Origin: Sphingomonas glacialis
GTDB lineage: Bacteria > Pseudomonadota > Alphaproteobacteria > Sphingomonadales > Sphingomonadaceae
DNA: 64,000 nt
Direction: 5' to 3'
NCBI RefSeq assembly: GCF_006439055.1
Contig: NZ_RCZC01000001.1
Coordinates: forward strand, 558,001 to 622,000
Below are positions 1-8,174 of this stretch, one piece after another. The notes below the pieces were generated by a model. It was not told where the DNA came from and made no database searches. It worked only from the letters and a program-made list of their open reading frames with translations. The stretch's first letter is position 1. Each line of letters opens with the position of its first letter. A program made the position numbers and the translations under genes.

Positions 1-249
1 ATCGACACGCACGTGATCGATCTCGCGATACTCGACTTCGACCTGGGGGGCGCGTCGGGGCTCGATCTGCTGCCGACGCTGGCGAGCGCGCAGGACGGCG
101 CGATCCCCGCGATCCTGTTTTCGGCGCGCGATGTCGGGGCGGATGTGACCGACCGGGTCGACGCCGTATTGGTCAAGTCGCGCAGCTCGATCCGCGATCT
201 CAAGGCGGCGATCCGTCGCATCCTCGCCGCGGCGGACACGACACCATGA
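1..249 (+). CDS. Receiver-domain (REC) protein, 5' end outside the window
   Basis: The last 82 codons of a gene that begins upstream of the window. The visible part is the C-terminal half of a CheY-like phosphoacceptor domain: a hydrophobic strand ending in LAILDFD (the likely phosphoacceptor Asp), then a strand with the Ser of ILFSARD, and a VLVKS strand carrying the conserved Lys. The protein ends directly after the last helix of this domain, so it is either a stand-alone regulator or the C-terminal receiver of a hybrid histidine kinase; the missing 5' part would decide. Its stop overlaps the start of the next response regulator by 4 nt (ATGA), so the two are probably co-translated as one phosphorelay. 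Confidence 0.75.
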   Translation: MDTHVIDLAILDFDLGGASGLDLLPTLASAQDGAIPAILFSARDVGADVTDRVDAVLVKSRSSIRDLKAAIRRILAAADTTP

Positions 250-650
250 TGCCGCACCTCGACCTGCTCTATGTCGATGACGACCCCGATATCCGGACGA
301 TCGTCGAGCTCGCGCTCGGGCTCGATCCGGCGATCACGGTGCGCACCGCTGCCTCGGGCAAGGCGGCGATCGCGTCGTTCGTCACGCCCGACGCGATTCC
401 CGACGTGGTCGTGCTCGATGTCATGATGCCCGAGATGACCGGCCCGGAAACGCTCGCCGCCCTCCGGTGTCATCCGCTGCTGCGCGAGACGCCGGTCCTG
501 TTCATGACCGCGCGCGGACGCGACGCCGACATCAAGGACTATCTCGCGCTGGGCGCGGCGGGCGTCATCCTCAAGCCGTTCGACCCGCTTCGTCTCGCCG
601 CACAGATCCGCACCTGTGTCGGCCGCGCGGAATTGCTCCCCGACCCTTAG
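246..650 (+). CDS. Stand-alone response regulator (CheY-like)
   Basis: A 134-residue single-domain receiver with no output domain. The acidic pocket is visible at residues 11-13 (YVDDDPD), the phosphoacceptor Asp58 in VVVLDVMMP, the Thr of LFMTAR near residue 88, and Lys110 in VILKPFDP. The family passes on a phosphate signal by protein-protein contact and does not bind DNA. The gene overlaps the preceding receiver-domain gene by 4 nt, which supports the start used and suggests a shared kinase. The partner kinase is not in the window, so the output is unknown. Confidence 0.85.
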   Translation: MMPHLDLLYVDDDPDIRTIVELALGLDPAITVRTAASGKAAIASFVTPDAIPDVVVLDVMMPEMTGPETLAALRCHPLLRETPVLFMTARGRDADIKDYLALGAAGVILKPFDPLRLAAQIRTCVGRAELLPDP

Positions 651-704
651 ACCTTGGTCGCACCGCGCCCCGCCAGATCGCTTGCCGCAAGATCCTGTTA
701 AGTG

Positions 705-720
705 TGTGCACTGGATCACA
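705..720 (+). promoter_or_regulatory. CRP/FNR-family-like binding site
   Basis: TGTGC-N6-TCACA matches 9 of the 10 defined positions of the CRP consensus TGTGA-N6-TCACA. It lies 20 nt before the start of the hemerythrin-like gene and overlaps the following palindrome by 2 nt. By position it could repress or activate that gene. Sequence match only; the cognate regulator is not in the window. Confidence 0.35.
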
Positions 721-735
721 GCCTTTGAAAGGCTG
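719..735 (+). promoter_or_regulatory. Perfect inverted repeat covering the ribosome binding site
   Basis: Arms CAGCCTTT and AAAGGCTG are perfect 8-bp complements around a single G. The right arm contains the likely Shine-Dalgarno (AAGG, about 8 nt before the ATG at 741). As DNA it could be an operator. As RNA a tight hairpin could hide the ribosome binding site, although a one-base centre would force the stem to open into a larger loop. Confidence 0.45.
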
Positions 736-740
736 TCCTC

Positions 741-1160
741 ATGATCGACCACTTGCGGCAGGACCACGACCGACTGCGCACGATCATCGCCGAGCTGCGC
801 GCGCTGCTCAAGGATGACGGTGCGCGGATCGGGATGTGCTTCGCCGCCGCGCGCTGGGCGCTGACGCGCGAGTTGCTGCGCCACATGGCGGTCGAGAAGC
901 AGTTTCTGCGCAACCAACCCAACGAATGCGCAGCGCTATCGACGCTTTCGGCATACAATCCCGAAAACCTCGAGCGCCGCTATCGCGAGCATCTCGCGCG
1001 CTGGAGCGCGATGGCGATCGATGCGCAGTGGAAGGACTATTGCCGCGATCTGCGCGAGGTGCTCACCGCGTTGGAACAGCATATGGATTTCGAGGAGCGT
1101 TCGGTCTTCCCCAGGGCCGAACGCCCGGCCGCGACAAGCGGATACGCGCCGCCGCATTGA
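741..1160 (+). CDS. Hemerythrin-like HHE domain protein
   Basis: A 139-residue soluble, helical protein. Candidate di-iron ligands occur in the usual order: His in LRQDHDRLR near residue 9, His in LRHMAVEKQF near residue 48, and the C-terminal motif EQHMDFEERSVFP around residues 112-124. Family members bind O2 or NO, store iron, or act in stress signalling; which applies here cannot be read from sequence. The ATG at 741 follows AAGG with about 8 nt spacing, and that site lies in a perfect inverted repeat next to a CRP/FNR-like box. The gene follows two receiver-domain genes after a 90-nt gap and converges with the phosphoesterase gene at 1221. Confidence 0.75.
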   Translation: MIDHLRQDHDRLRTIIAELRALLKDDGARIGMCFAAARWALTRELLRHMAVEKQFLRNQPNECAALSTLSAYNPENLERRYREHLARWSAMAIDAQWKDYCRDLREVLTALEQHMDFEERSVFPRAERPAATSGYAPPH

Positions 1161-1220
1161 GACGGGGCGCGCACCTGCGGGCGCAACGCGATGGAGCGAA
1201 CCGGCCGTCCGCTGGGCATC

Positions 1221-2384
1221 TCAGAAGTCGGGATCGAAGTTGAAGTAAAGCGGGTTCGAAAGCGCGATCATCTTGCCGCTCAGCACGGTCGATACCGGCA
1301 CTTGCGGATAGGGGGTCTGCGGACCTTCGACCTCGACACGGTAATAGCTGCGCCCCGTGGCAGCGGGCGTGTCGGTGAAGCCGACGGCGTTGCTGGTCGG
1401 ATCGGTGTCATAGGCGCCGAGCAGTTCGCCATTCTTGATAACGCGGACATGATAGACCGCACCACGCACGCCACCGCCGACGAGCCGCACCTGAAAGCTG
1501 ACCGGCTTTCCGCTCGGCCTCGCATCGTCGCCCATCATCATGTCCATCCGGCCGGCGCCATCGCGATCGGCGCTGAGTTCGACGCGCGGGTCGTACGGAT
1601 TTGCGCTGATCGACACGCGGCCGTTGGTCAGCGCATCGACCACGCCTTTCGCATCGCGCGTCTTGGCAAACACCCAGGTCGTCGGCGTACCAACGTAATT
1701 CGCGTTGCGCTCGGCGGTGTGCGACGTCTTTTGCTCGGGGCTGTCGGGCGTGCCGTGATGCGAATCGCTGCCGCCGCGCCCGGTCAGCTTGCGGCCCGAC
1801 TTCAGCATGTCGTCCCAGATCATGAGGGCTGCGGCATTGTTGGGCCAGATCGCCGAGTTCCACACTTCGAGCGAATCGAGCATGTCGAAGCTGAAGCCCC
1901 AATGGTCCTTGCCGGCGGGATGGTTGCCCGAGAGGTGGATGCCGAGCGACTTCTTGACCGCGAGGATCTTCGCATCGCGCGCATCGCGCACGTCGAACAG
2001 GCGCTGATGGTCGTACGGCTTGGCCGAGAAGACGTTGCCGTGCCCGCGCTCGGTGGTCCATTCGGCGCCATAGAGCAGGATCACCGACTTGGAGGTGAAT
2101 TCGGGGTCGCTCCAACTGTTGTGCGCGACGTCGCCCGCGACGTGATTGTCGTGATCGGTGATGCCGAGATAGTCGAAGCCCGTATCCTCGGCGAACTTGA
2201 TGATCTTCGCCTCGGGATTGTTGGTCGAATCCTTGCTGTGGCGCGAGTGCAGATGCAGATCGCCCTTGAGCCATTGCCCATCGGTCAGGCTGGCCACGGG
2301 CGGAATCCGCGGCGCGTCGCTCGGGGCAGCAAGCAGCGGGGTCTGCGCCACGACGAGCGCCAGCAGGGTAAGACCAACACGCAC
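1221..2384 (-). CDS. Secreted PHP-domain metallophosphoesterase (CehA/McbA-like)
   Basis: A 387-residue protein with a short signal peptide (hydrophobic LTLLALVVAQ, then LLAAPS). PHP-fold metal-binding motifs appear in order: GDLHLHSRHS near residue 40, GITDHDNH, LSGNHPAG and GGSDSHH, giving the His/Asp set for two or three metals. The start is GTG at 2384 because the signal peptide begins there and AAAGGATCC lies just upstream; an open frame further upstream runs into the receptor gene and does not look coding. The family hydrolyses phosphoesters or carbamates; the substrate is unknown. It follows a TBDR in the same direction, 65 nt away across a strong hairpin, so it may process the ligand that receptor imports. 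Confidence 0.8.
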   Translation of the reverse strand: MRVGLTLLALVVAQTPLLAAPSDAPRIPPVASLTDGQWLKGDLHLHSRHSKDSTNNPEAKIIKFAEDTGFDYLGITDHDNHVAGDVAHNSWSDPEFTSKSVILLYGAEWTTERGHGNVFSAKPYDHQRLFDVRDARDAKILAVKKSLGIHLSGNHPAGKDHWGFSFDMLDSLEVWNSAIWPNNAAALMIWDDMLKSGRKLTGRGGSDSHHGTPDSPEQKTSHTAERNANYVGTPTTWVFAKTRDAKGVVDALTNGRVSISANPYDPRVELSADRDGAGRMDMMMGDDARPSGKPVSFQVRLVGGGVRGAVYHVRVIKNGELLGAYDTDPTSNAVGFTDTPAATGRSYYRVEVEGPQTPYPQVPVSTVLSGKMIALSNPLYFNFDPDF

Positions 2385-2409
2385 GGCAGGATCCTTTCGA
2401 AGCAGGGAA

Positions 2410-2446
2410 GCGGTGCGCGGCGGGGTTGTCCCACGCCGCGCACCGC
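2410..2446 (-). terminator. Strong hairpin between receptor and phosphoesterase genes
   Basis: A perfect 13-bp GC-rich stem (GCGGTGCGCGGCG and its complement) closes an 11-nt loop and begins 3 nt after the receptor stop codon. There is no T-tract, so it may be a partial terminator or a 3' stabiliser of the receptor mRNA rather than a full intrinsic terminator. Confidence 0.6.
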
Positions 2447-2449
2447 GCA

Positions 2450-4957
2450 TCAGAAGCGGTAGGTCAGCGACCCGCGATAGTTCCGCTGATAGAGCGAGCT
2501 GCCGATATAGACCGGCTGCCCGGCCTGGCTGTTGTCGATCGTCCCCGCCCGCGGGTTGCCGTTGACCAGGCCGAAGGCGTTGGTGACGTTCGCCACGATC
2601 AGCCCGATTTGCAGCTTGGGGGTGAGCTGGAATTGCGCATCGAAATCGACCGACCAATAGCTCGGCAGCCGGATCTGGTTGGCCACGTCGGTATAGATCG
2701 ATCCGATATAGTTGACGTCCGACTGCAACCGCACCTTGCGGTCGAACAGCGTCAGCCCGGGCGTGATGCGGAAGGTGTTGTCGGGCACGCCGTTGACGCG
2801 GTGGTGCGAATAATCGGTCAGCACGCCGGCGCTGTTGGTGTAGACGAACTTGCTGAAGCGGTTGTCCTGCCACGTCCATGAGGCGTGCAGATCGAACCAG
2901 TCGGTCGGCCGCCACGTCCCCTCGATCTCGGTGCCGGTGGTCTTGGTGTCGCCATAGACCGTCACCGGCGACAACAGGCCGTTGGCGAGCCTTTGATAGT
3001 CGCTGATCGCGTAGCTGTTATACACCGTGCGGAAAGCGGTGGCGTAGAGATCGACCTTGCCGCGCGAATATTTGACGCCGCCCTCGAGCATGTTGAGCGT
3101 CTGCACGACGGGTGCGGCATTGGCGTTGGTGATGAAGCTCGACACGGCGGGAAGCCGGAACGTGTCGGTATAGCGCGCGAACACGCCGAAGAACGGGCGG
3201 ACCTGGTAATTGGCCGCGGCGGTCCAGCCGACATGATCGTATGTGCGCGAGAACGGCGTGAACATGCCGGTGCCGACCCCGACCGAGTCGTCGGCGCTGG
3301 TCGCGCTCTGGCCGAGATTGACCTTCTTGGTGCCCTCGACCTGCCCGCGCGTCTTGATCTGCTCGTAGCGCACGCCGCCCTCGAGCCGGAACTTCGGGGT
3401 CAGCTGCCACTCGTCGCTGGCATAAGCGGCGATATTGTCCGAGCTGCCGCTCGCATTGGCATATTCGGCGCCATATTGGATGACGCCGTTGTCGCTGATC
3501 TTGAACAGCTTGTTGCCGCGCGCGTCGACGAGATAGGCGTCGAGCACTTCGGCATGCGCCTTGACGTCGGTCAGCACTGCGGCGCTGAGCGCGTTATAAT
3601 CCTCTTCCTCGCGCGCATAATAGACGCCGAACGCGAGGTTGTGCGTGCCCAGCAAATCGACCTTGCCGACCAACCTCGTGTCGGTGATGAATTCGTCGAG
3701 CGGCACGGTGTGCGTCCGCGCCAGATCGATCAGCGCGAGGCCGTTGCCGTTCTGGCTGGCGAGATTGAACGCCGCGCCGCTGTCGCGATAGACCAGCGCA
3801 TAGCTCGTCCCCGCCGCGGGTTTGCCGAAGGTGCTGGTCAGCAGCGCACTCGCCGATGCAGCGACGGTGTACGGCGTGATGCTGTTGCGCTGCGTCCAGC
3901 TCGTGCGATAGCGGACATTCTCCTCGACCTTGAAGCTGTCGCTGATGTCGTAATGCGCCTGGAAGCTGAGCTGGGTCAGCTTGACGCTGCTGCCGACGCC
4001 ATTGTCGAACGTGACCGTGCCGTTCGGCGTCAGGAAGTTGAAATAGCGCGTGTCGGGGCCGACGACATTGTCGATCTTGTTGTCGAGCCCCACGACGTTG
4101 CTCGGCGTACCATTGGCGTTGGCCTGATAGATGCCGCCGCCCCAATAGCCGACGCGCTCGTCGATCCGCTTGACGCCGAAGGTGATCCCGCCGCGCTCGA
4201 ACTCCTTCGACAGGTTGACCCGGAACTGCCCGCCGCGATCCTGCGTGTAGCCCGAATTGTGCGGGCCATCCGAGACGCGGTAATAGCCGCCGCCAAAGAA
4301 ATGCCACCCGGTCGCGCCGATCGGTCCGCCGATCCAGCCGTCGACGCGGTGCGAATTGTAGCTCGCCGCTTCGTAGCGAACGAGCCCCTCGAGCGTATCG
4401 CCACCCTTGCGCGTGATGAAGTTGATCGCGGCGCCCGGCGCGTTCGAATAGAAGATCGCCGACGGCCCGCCGCGCACCACTTCGATCCGCTCGACGCTCT
4501 GGTCGATGCGCAGCGACTGGTCGCCGTTGAGCCAGCCGAGACCGGGATCGCCCTGGATCGGGATGCCATCCTCGAGCAGCGCGACGGTCTGATAGCCATC
4601 GCTCGGAATGCCGCGCACGCGCACGCCGCCCGAGACTTCACCCGAGGTCGGCGCGCTGTAGAAGCCGGGGACCTGTTTGAGCGCCTCGGCGACACCGATC
4701 GGCGCGCGGATGCGCAGATCCTGGTCCGAGATCGTCGAGATCGCGTAGCTCGTCTCGACCTTGCGCTGGCGCGACGTGCCCGCGCGGCCGGTCACGACGA
4801 TATCGTCGCCGTCGGCGACGCGCGTCTTGTCGGGCTCATCTGCGGTCGTCGCGGCGGGATCGGCCGTCGCCGACTGCTGCGCGAGCACCGGCGTCGCCGC
4901 AGCGCCCGCCAGCAGGGTGGCGACCAGCGCCGACCGATGAACGAAGGAATGGATCAT
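2450..4957 (-). CDS. TonB-dependent outer-membrane receptor
   Basis: An 835-residue receptor. A signal peptide (residues 1-26, ending PVLAQ) is followed by a TonB box-like DDIVVTG near residue 51, a plug domain (about residues 65-190, with VERIEVVRGGPSAIFY and INFITRKG) and a 22-strand-type barrel ending in the expected terminal Phe (LTYRF). It would import a ligand across the outer membrane using TonB/ExbBD energy. It lies between a TetR regulator upstream and a PHP phosphoesterase downstream, all on the minus strand. A candidate TetR operator sits 37 nt before the ATG. The ligand cannot be named; a phosphorylated compound is a guess from the neighbouring enzyme. Confidence 0.9.
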   Translation of the reverse strand: MIHSFVHRSALVATLLAGAAATPVLAQQSATADPAATTADEPDKTRVADGDDIVVTGRAGTSRQRKVETSYAISTISDQDLRIRAPIGVAEALKQVPGFYSAPTSGEVSGGVRVRGIPSDGYQTVALLEDGIPIQGDPGLGWLNGDQSLRIDQSVERIEVVRGGPSAIFYSNAPGAAINFITRKGGDTLEGLVRYEAASYNSHRVDGWIGGPIGATGWHFFGGGYYRVSDGPHNSGYTQDRGGQFRVNLSKEFERGGITFGVKRIDERVGYWGGGIYQANANGTPSNVVGLDNKIDNVVGPDTRYFNFLTPNGTVTFDNGVGSSVKLTQLSFQAHYDISDSFKVEENVRYRTSWTQRNSITPYTVAASASALLTSTFGKPAAGTSYALVYRDSGAAFNLASQNGNGLALIDLARTHTVPLDEFITDTRLVGKVDLLGTHNLAFGVYYAREEEDYNALSAAVLTDVKAHAEVLDAYLVDARGNKLFKISDNGVIQYGAEYANASGSSDNIAAYASDEWQLTPKFRLEGGVRYEQIKTRGQVEGTKKVNLGQSATSADDSVGVGTGMFTPFSRTYDHVGWTAAANYQVRPFFGVFARYTDTFRLPAVSSFITNANAAPVVQTLNMLEGGVKYSRGKVDLYATAFRTVYNSYAISDYQRLANGLLSPVTVYGDTKTTGTEIEGTWRPTDWFDLHASWTWQDNRFSKFVYTNSAGVLTDYSHHRVNGVPDNTFRITPGLTLFDRKVRLQSDVNYIGSIYTDVANQIRLPSYWSVDFDAQFQLTPKLQIGLIVANVTNAFGLVNGNPRAGTIDNSQAGQPVYIGSSLYQRNYRGSLTYRF

Positions 4958-4993
4958 TGTGCGCCCCGATTGATTCGTATCGACGGCGCATAT

Positions 4994-5015
4994 GATAGTA
5001 GTTGATATCGTTTTT
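4994..5015 (-). promoter_or_regulatory. Candidate TetR operator upstream of the receptor
   Basis: GATA-N8-TATC followed by a T-run (GATAGTAGTTGATATCGTTTTT on the + strand, positions 4994-5015). It matches 16 of 22 positions of a second copy at 5774-5795. It lies between the regulator stop and the receptor start, as expected for direct control of the receptor. Confidence 0.5.
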
Positions 5016-5037
5016 ATGACAGGTCAGGAAATCTCCC

Positions 5038-5712
5038 TCACGCGTCGACCGACGATGCCGCGCTGGATGTCGCACCTGCGGCATGTGGCGGCGCAGCCTT
5101 CGCCAGATCGGGATGATAGAAGAGCGACCGGAAAATATAGATCAGGTCTTCGAAGACCGCGTTCCGCATGCCCGGCTCTTCCTTGAGCATTTCATCGACC
5201 GAATAGGCGATCTCGACCGCCAGCCGCGTGCGGCGGCGCACCAGGTCGCGCGCAACGCCGGGCAGATAGGGCATGTACACGTCGGTCATCAGATCGGTGA
5301 CGAACTGATGCGACGCAAGACGGATATGGGCGAGGCTCGGCACCGCGTGGAGCGCCCGCATGATCCAGATGGCGCCCGGCTGCTGGCGCGTGATCGCGTC
5401 CATTTCGCGGACGAGATCCTCGATATGATCGACCAGGGCATCATATCCCGCATCGCGATAGCGCTCGATCCAGTGGGTCAGCGCTTCGTTCTGGCGCTGC
5501 ATTAGCCGTTCCGCCAGCGCCTTGATCACGGCATATTTGTCGTCGAAATAGCGGTAGAAAGCCGGTGATGTCAGATTGGCGCGCTGGACGATGAGGTTGC
5601 TCGAGATCCGCTCGATACCCACTTCCTCGAGCAGCGTTTCCGCAGCCGCAAGCAGGAGCTCATAGGTCTTGCGCGACCGCTCCTGCATCGGCTTGCGATG
5701 GTTGCTCAACAC
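5038..5712 (-). CDS. TetR/AcrR-family transcriptional regulator
   Basis: A 224-residue regulator. The N-terminal three-helix DNA-binding domain covers residues 10-60 (RSRKTYELLLAAAETLL, then RISSNLIVQRANLTSPAFYRYF), and a ligand-binding helical domain follows. The start is probably the GTG at 5712 or the adjacent TTG at 5709, because AGGAGAG lies directly upstream; an upstream in-frame ATG at 5751 adds Arg/Gly-rich residues and has no comparable ribosome site. The gene precedes the TBDR by 80 nt. Similar dyad motifs flank the regulator and precede the receptor, which suggests it represses both itself and the receptor operon. The effector is unknown. Confidence 0.85.
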   Translation of the reverse strand: MLSNHRKPMQERSRKTYELLLAAAETLLEEVGIERISSNLIVQRANLTSPAFYRYFDDKYAVIKALAERLMQRQNEALTHWIERYRDAGYDALVDHIEDLVREMDAITRQQPGAIWIMRALHAVPSLAHIRLASHQFVTDLMTDVYMPYLPGVARDLVRRRTRLAVEIAYSVDEMLKEEPGMRNAVFEDLIYIFRSLFYHPDLAKAAPPHAAGATSSAASSVDA

Positions 5713-5773
5713 GGCTCTCCTGCCGCCCCGCGCGACCCCCGACCTTCTCATGATCGATGCGGGACGGCAATGC

Positions 5774-5795
5774 GATATTGATAGCTATCGTTTTA
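5774..5795 (-). promoter_or_regulatory. Candidate TetR autoregulatory operator
   Basis: GATA-N8-TATC containing the perfect 10-bp palindrome GATAGCTATC (5780-5789) and followed by CGTTTT. It lies about 60 nt upstream of the TetR start and matches the site in front of the receptor at 16 of 22 positions. Confidence 0.5.
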
Positions 5796-5875
5796 GGGCG
5801 CGACATTGCAGCGCCAGACACCCGATAAATCAGGTGAGCCCGCCGCGCTAAAGCGACGGGCTCAGACCCGCTCGT

Positions 5876-8101
5876 TCACCGAGCGAAGCGCCGCGGCGTC
5901 ATCGTCACGCTGCCCGTCAGCACCGGATCCGTCGCCGATCGCGCCAGCGTTACGCCATAGCGCCCCCCCTTGATCTGCCAACGCGATGTCGCCGTGTCGT
6001 ATTTGGCGAGCAAACGCGGGTCGACGGCGAGCGAGATCGTGCGGCTTTCGCCCGGCGCGAGCTCGACGCGCTCGAACCCGAGCAGCCGCGGTTCGACCAC
6101 GCCGTCGATCGTCTGGAGATAGAGCTGCGGTACATCGGCGCCCGCGCGCGGGCCCGCATTGCGCACCGTCAGCTTGACCGAAAGCGTCTTGCCGCCGCTG
6201 ACGCTCAGCCCCGAATAGGCGAAATGGGTGTAGCTCAGCCCATGGCCGAAGGCGTACATCGGCGCGAGCCCCTTGCGCGCGAACCAGCGATAGCCGACGT
6301 CGGCGCCCTCGGTCATCGCGACGCTGACGGGGGTATTCTCGGGCGTGCCGAAGCTCGGGATCGTCGTGCGCGGCAATTGCTCGACGCTTTGCGGGAAGGT
6401 GATCGGCAAGCGACCCGACGGATTGACCTTGCCGGTCAGCACATCGGCGATCGCCTGTGCGCCCTCCTGCCCCGGATACCAGGCGGCAACGATCGCCTTG
6501 ACCTGGTCGCGCCACGGCATCGCGACCGGATTGCCGGTCTGTAGCACGACGATCGTATTGGGATTGGCCTTGGCGACCGCGGCGATGATCGCGTCCTGCC
6601 CGCGCGGGAGCGCGAGGTCGGGCGAATCGGAGCCTTCGACCTCATATTTGTTGACGAAGACGATCGCGACATCGGCGCGCGCCGCCGCCGCCGCGGCTGC
6701 CTGCGGATAAAGCCCCGGATCGAACTCGACCTTTGCGCCGGGCGCCGCCGCGGCAATCGCGTCGGTCGGTGCGCCGGCAAACCAGCGCGCGATGCGCCAG
6801 CTGCCCATCTGCCCCGCGCCGCCGATCGGATCGCTCGCCGCCCAGCCTTTCGGCGGCAGCCCCTGCGACGACCCGCCGCCCGACAGCACGCCGATCTGCG
6901 CCTTCTCACCGATCACCGCGATGCTGCGCGCGCTGGCTGCGAGCGGCAGGACGCCGTCATTCTTGAGCAACACGATGCCGCGCCGCGCGATCTCGAGCGC
7001 AGTAGCGGCGTGTCCGGCCATATCGACCGGCTTCTGCGCGGTCCATTCGGTGACGCCGACCGCCTTCATCGAGCGCAGAATCCGCCGCACCATGTCGGAC
7101 AGCCGCGCATGATCGAAGCTGCCGTCGGCGAGTTTCGCCTTGAGCGGCGCGCCGAACCACACTTGCTTGTCGAGCTGGTCGCCCGATTGCTGGTCGAGCC
7201 CCTTCGCCGCGAAATCGGCCGACGACACCGCGCCCCAGTCGCTCATCACCCAACCCTTGTAGCGCCAGTCCTGCTTGAGGACGCGGTTGAGCAGGAAGTC
7301 GTTGCCGCACGCCTTGGCGCCGTTGACCAGATTGTAGGCGCACATGATCGAGCCCGGCTTGCCGGTCTCGATCGCGATCTGGAAGGCGAGCAGATCGGAT
7401 TCGCGCAGCGCCGCCTCGCCGATCGTCGCGTCCCAGGTGTGCCGGTTGGTCTCGTTCGAATTGAGCGCGAAATGCTTGGCCGTGCCGATCACGCCGGCTT
7501 CCTGCGTACCGCGGATCGCCGCGCCGCCCATTAGGCCCGACAGCAGCGGATCTTCGGAGATATATTCGAAGTTGCGGCCGTTGCGCGGATCGCGCGTCAG
7601 ATTCATCCCGCCGCCGAGCAGCACGTTGAAATTGCGCGCGCGCGCTTCGCTCGCGACGAGATAGCCGCCGCGCCGCGCCATTTCGGGATCGAAGGTCGCG
7701 CCGAGTGCCAACCCGGCGGGCAAGGCCGTCGCGGTATCGTCCTTGCGCACGCCGAACGGGTTGGTCACGCCGAGGCTCGCATCGGTTTCACGCAACGACG
7801 GGACGCCGAGGCGCGGGATGCCGGGCACATAGCCCGCGCCGGGGACGACATCGGCGGGCCAGACCAGATTGGGGTCGCCGAACCCTGGAATACGGAGCGC
7901 CATGAAGCCGTGGATGAGCGAGAAGCGCTCGTCATCGGTCATCTTGGCCTCGGTCTCGGCCGCCCAGCGATCCGCCGCCGTCTCGCGGTGCTGCGCGGCA
8001 CGATCGCTCGCGCTACCCGGCGCCTTCGCGTGGAGCGCGCTGCCGAAAGGTCCCACGACAGCCGCGCAAAGCAGCAACAGCGTCCGGATTTTCGTCTTCA
8101 T
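5876..8101 (-). CDS. GH3 beta-glucosidase-type glycoside hydrolase, secreted
   Basis: A 741-residue GH3 enzyme. A signal peptide (LLLLCAAVVG...ALHAKA) is followed by the N-terminal barrel with the substrate loop RDPRNGRNFEY, KHFALN, and the nucleophile Asp288 in GWVMSDWG. The second domain carries a candidate acid/base Glu in EVEGSDSPDL, and a fibronectin III-like domain follows (about residues 640-741). The enzyme releases terminal sugars from beta-linked oligosaccharides in the periplasm. The ATG at 8101 is chosen because AGGTG lies 8 nt upstream; GTG 8110 and ATG 8107 are alternatives. It is downstream of a TBDR across a hairpin and divergent from the GH2 / uronate genes, pointing to hemicellulose side-chain breakdown. 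The exact sugar is not certain. Confidence 0.88.
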   Translation of the reverse strand: MKTKIRTLLLLCAAVVGPFGSALHAKAPGSASDRAAQHRETAADRWAAETEAKMTDDERFSLIHGFMALRIPGFGDPNLVWPADVVPGAGYVPGIPRLGVPSLRETDASLGVTNPFGVRKDDTATALPAGLALGATFDPEMARRGGYLVASEARARNFNVLLGGGMNLTRDPRNGRNFEYISEDPLLSGLMGGAAIRGTQEAGVIGTAKHFALNSNETNRHTWDATIGEAALRESDLLAFQIAIETGKPGSIMCAYNLVNGAKACGNDFLLNRVLKQDWRYKGWVMSDWGAVSSADFAAKGLDQQSGDQLDKQVWFGAPLKAKLADGSFDHARLSDMVRRILRSMKAVGVTEWTAQKPVDMAGHAATALEIARRGIVLLKNDGVLPLAASARSIAVIGEKAQIGVLSGGGSSQGLPPKGWAASDPIGGAGQMGSWRIARWFAGAPTDAIAAAAPGAKVEFDPGLYPQAAAAAAARADVAIVFVNKYEVEGSDSPDLALPRGQDAIIAAVAKANPNTIVVLQTGNPVAMPWRDQVKAIVAAWYPGQEGAQAIADVLTGKVNPSGRLPITFPQSVEQLPRTTIPSFGTPENTPVSVAMTEGADVGYRWFARKGLAPMYAFGHGLSYTHFAYSGLSVSGGKTLSVKLTVRNAGPRAGADVPQLYLQTIDGVVEPRLLGFERVELAPGESRTISLAVDPRLLAKYDTATSRWQIKGGRYGVTLARSATDPVLTGSVTMTPRRFAR

Positions 8102-8139
8102 CTGCATCACCTGTCTGCGGTTCGGGTCGGGGCGGCGAA

Positions 8140-8163
8140 CCCACGGCGCCCACGCGCCGCGGG
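8140..8163 (-). terminator. Hairpin between receptor and GH3 genes
   Basis: A 10-bp GC stem with one G-U wobble and a 4-nt loop, 11 nt after the receptor stop codon. It has no T-tract. It probably attenuates or stabilises the transcript between receptor and hydrolase. Confidence 0.5.
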
Positions 8164-8174
8164 CCCGTCAGGTA

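Noticed and set aside
2385-2915. A longer N-terminus for the PHP phosphoesterase
   Set aside because: The extension overlaps the receptor's 3' end and has no domain; the GTG at 2384 starts a signal peptide with a ribosome site.
2885-5005. A 706-codon + strand frame opposite the first TBDR
   Set aside because: Same shadow effect; no recognisable product, and the minus strand is clearly a receptor.
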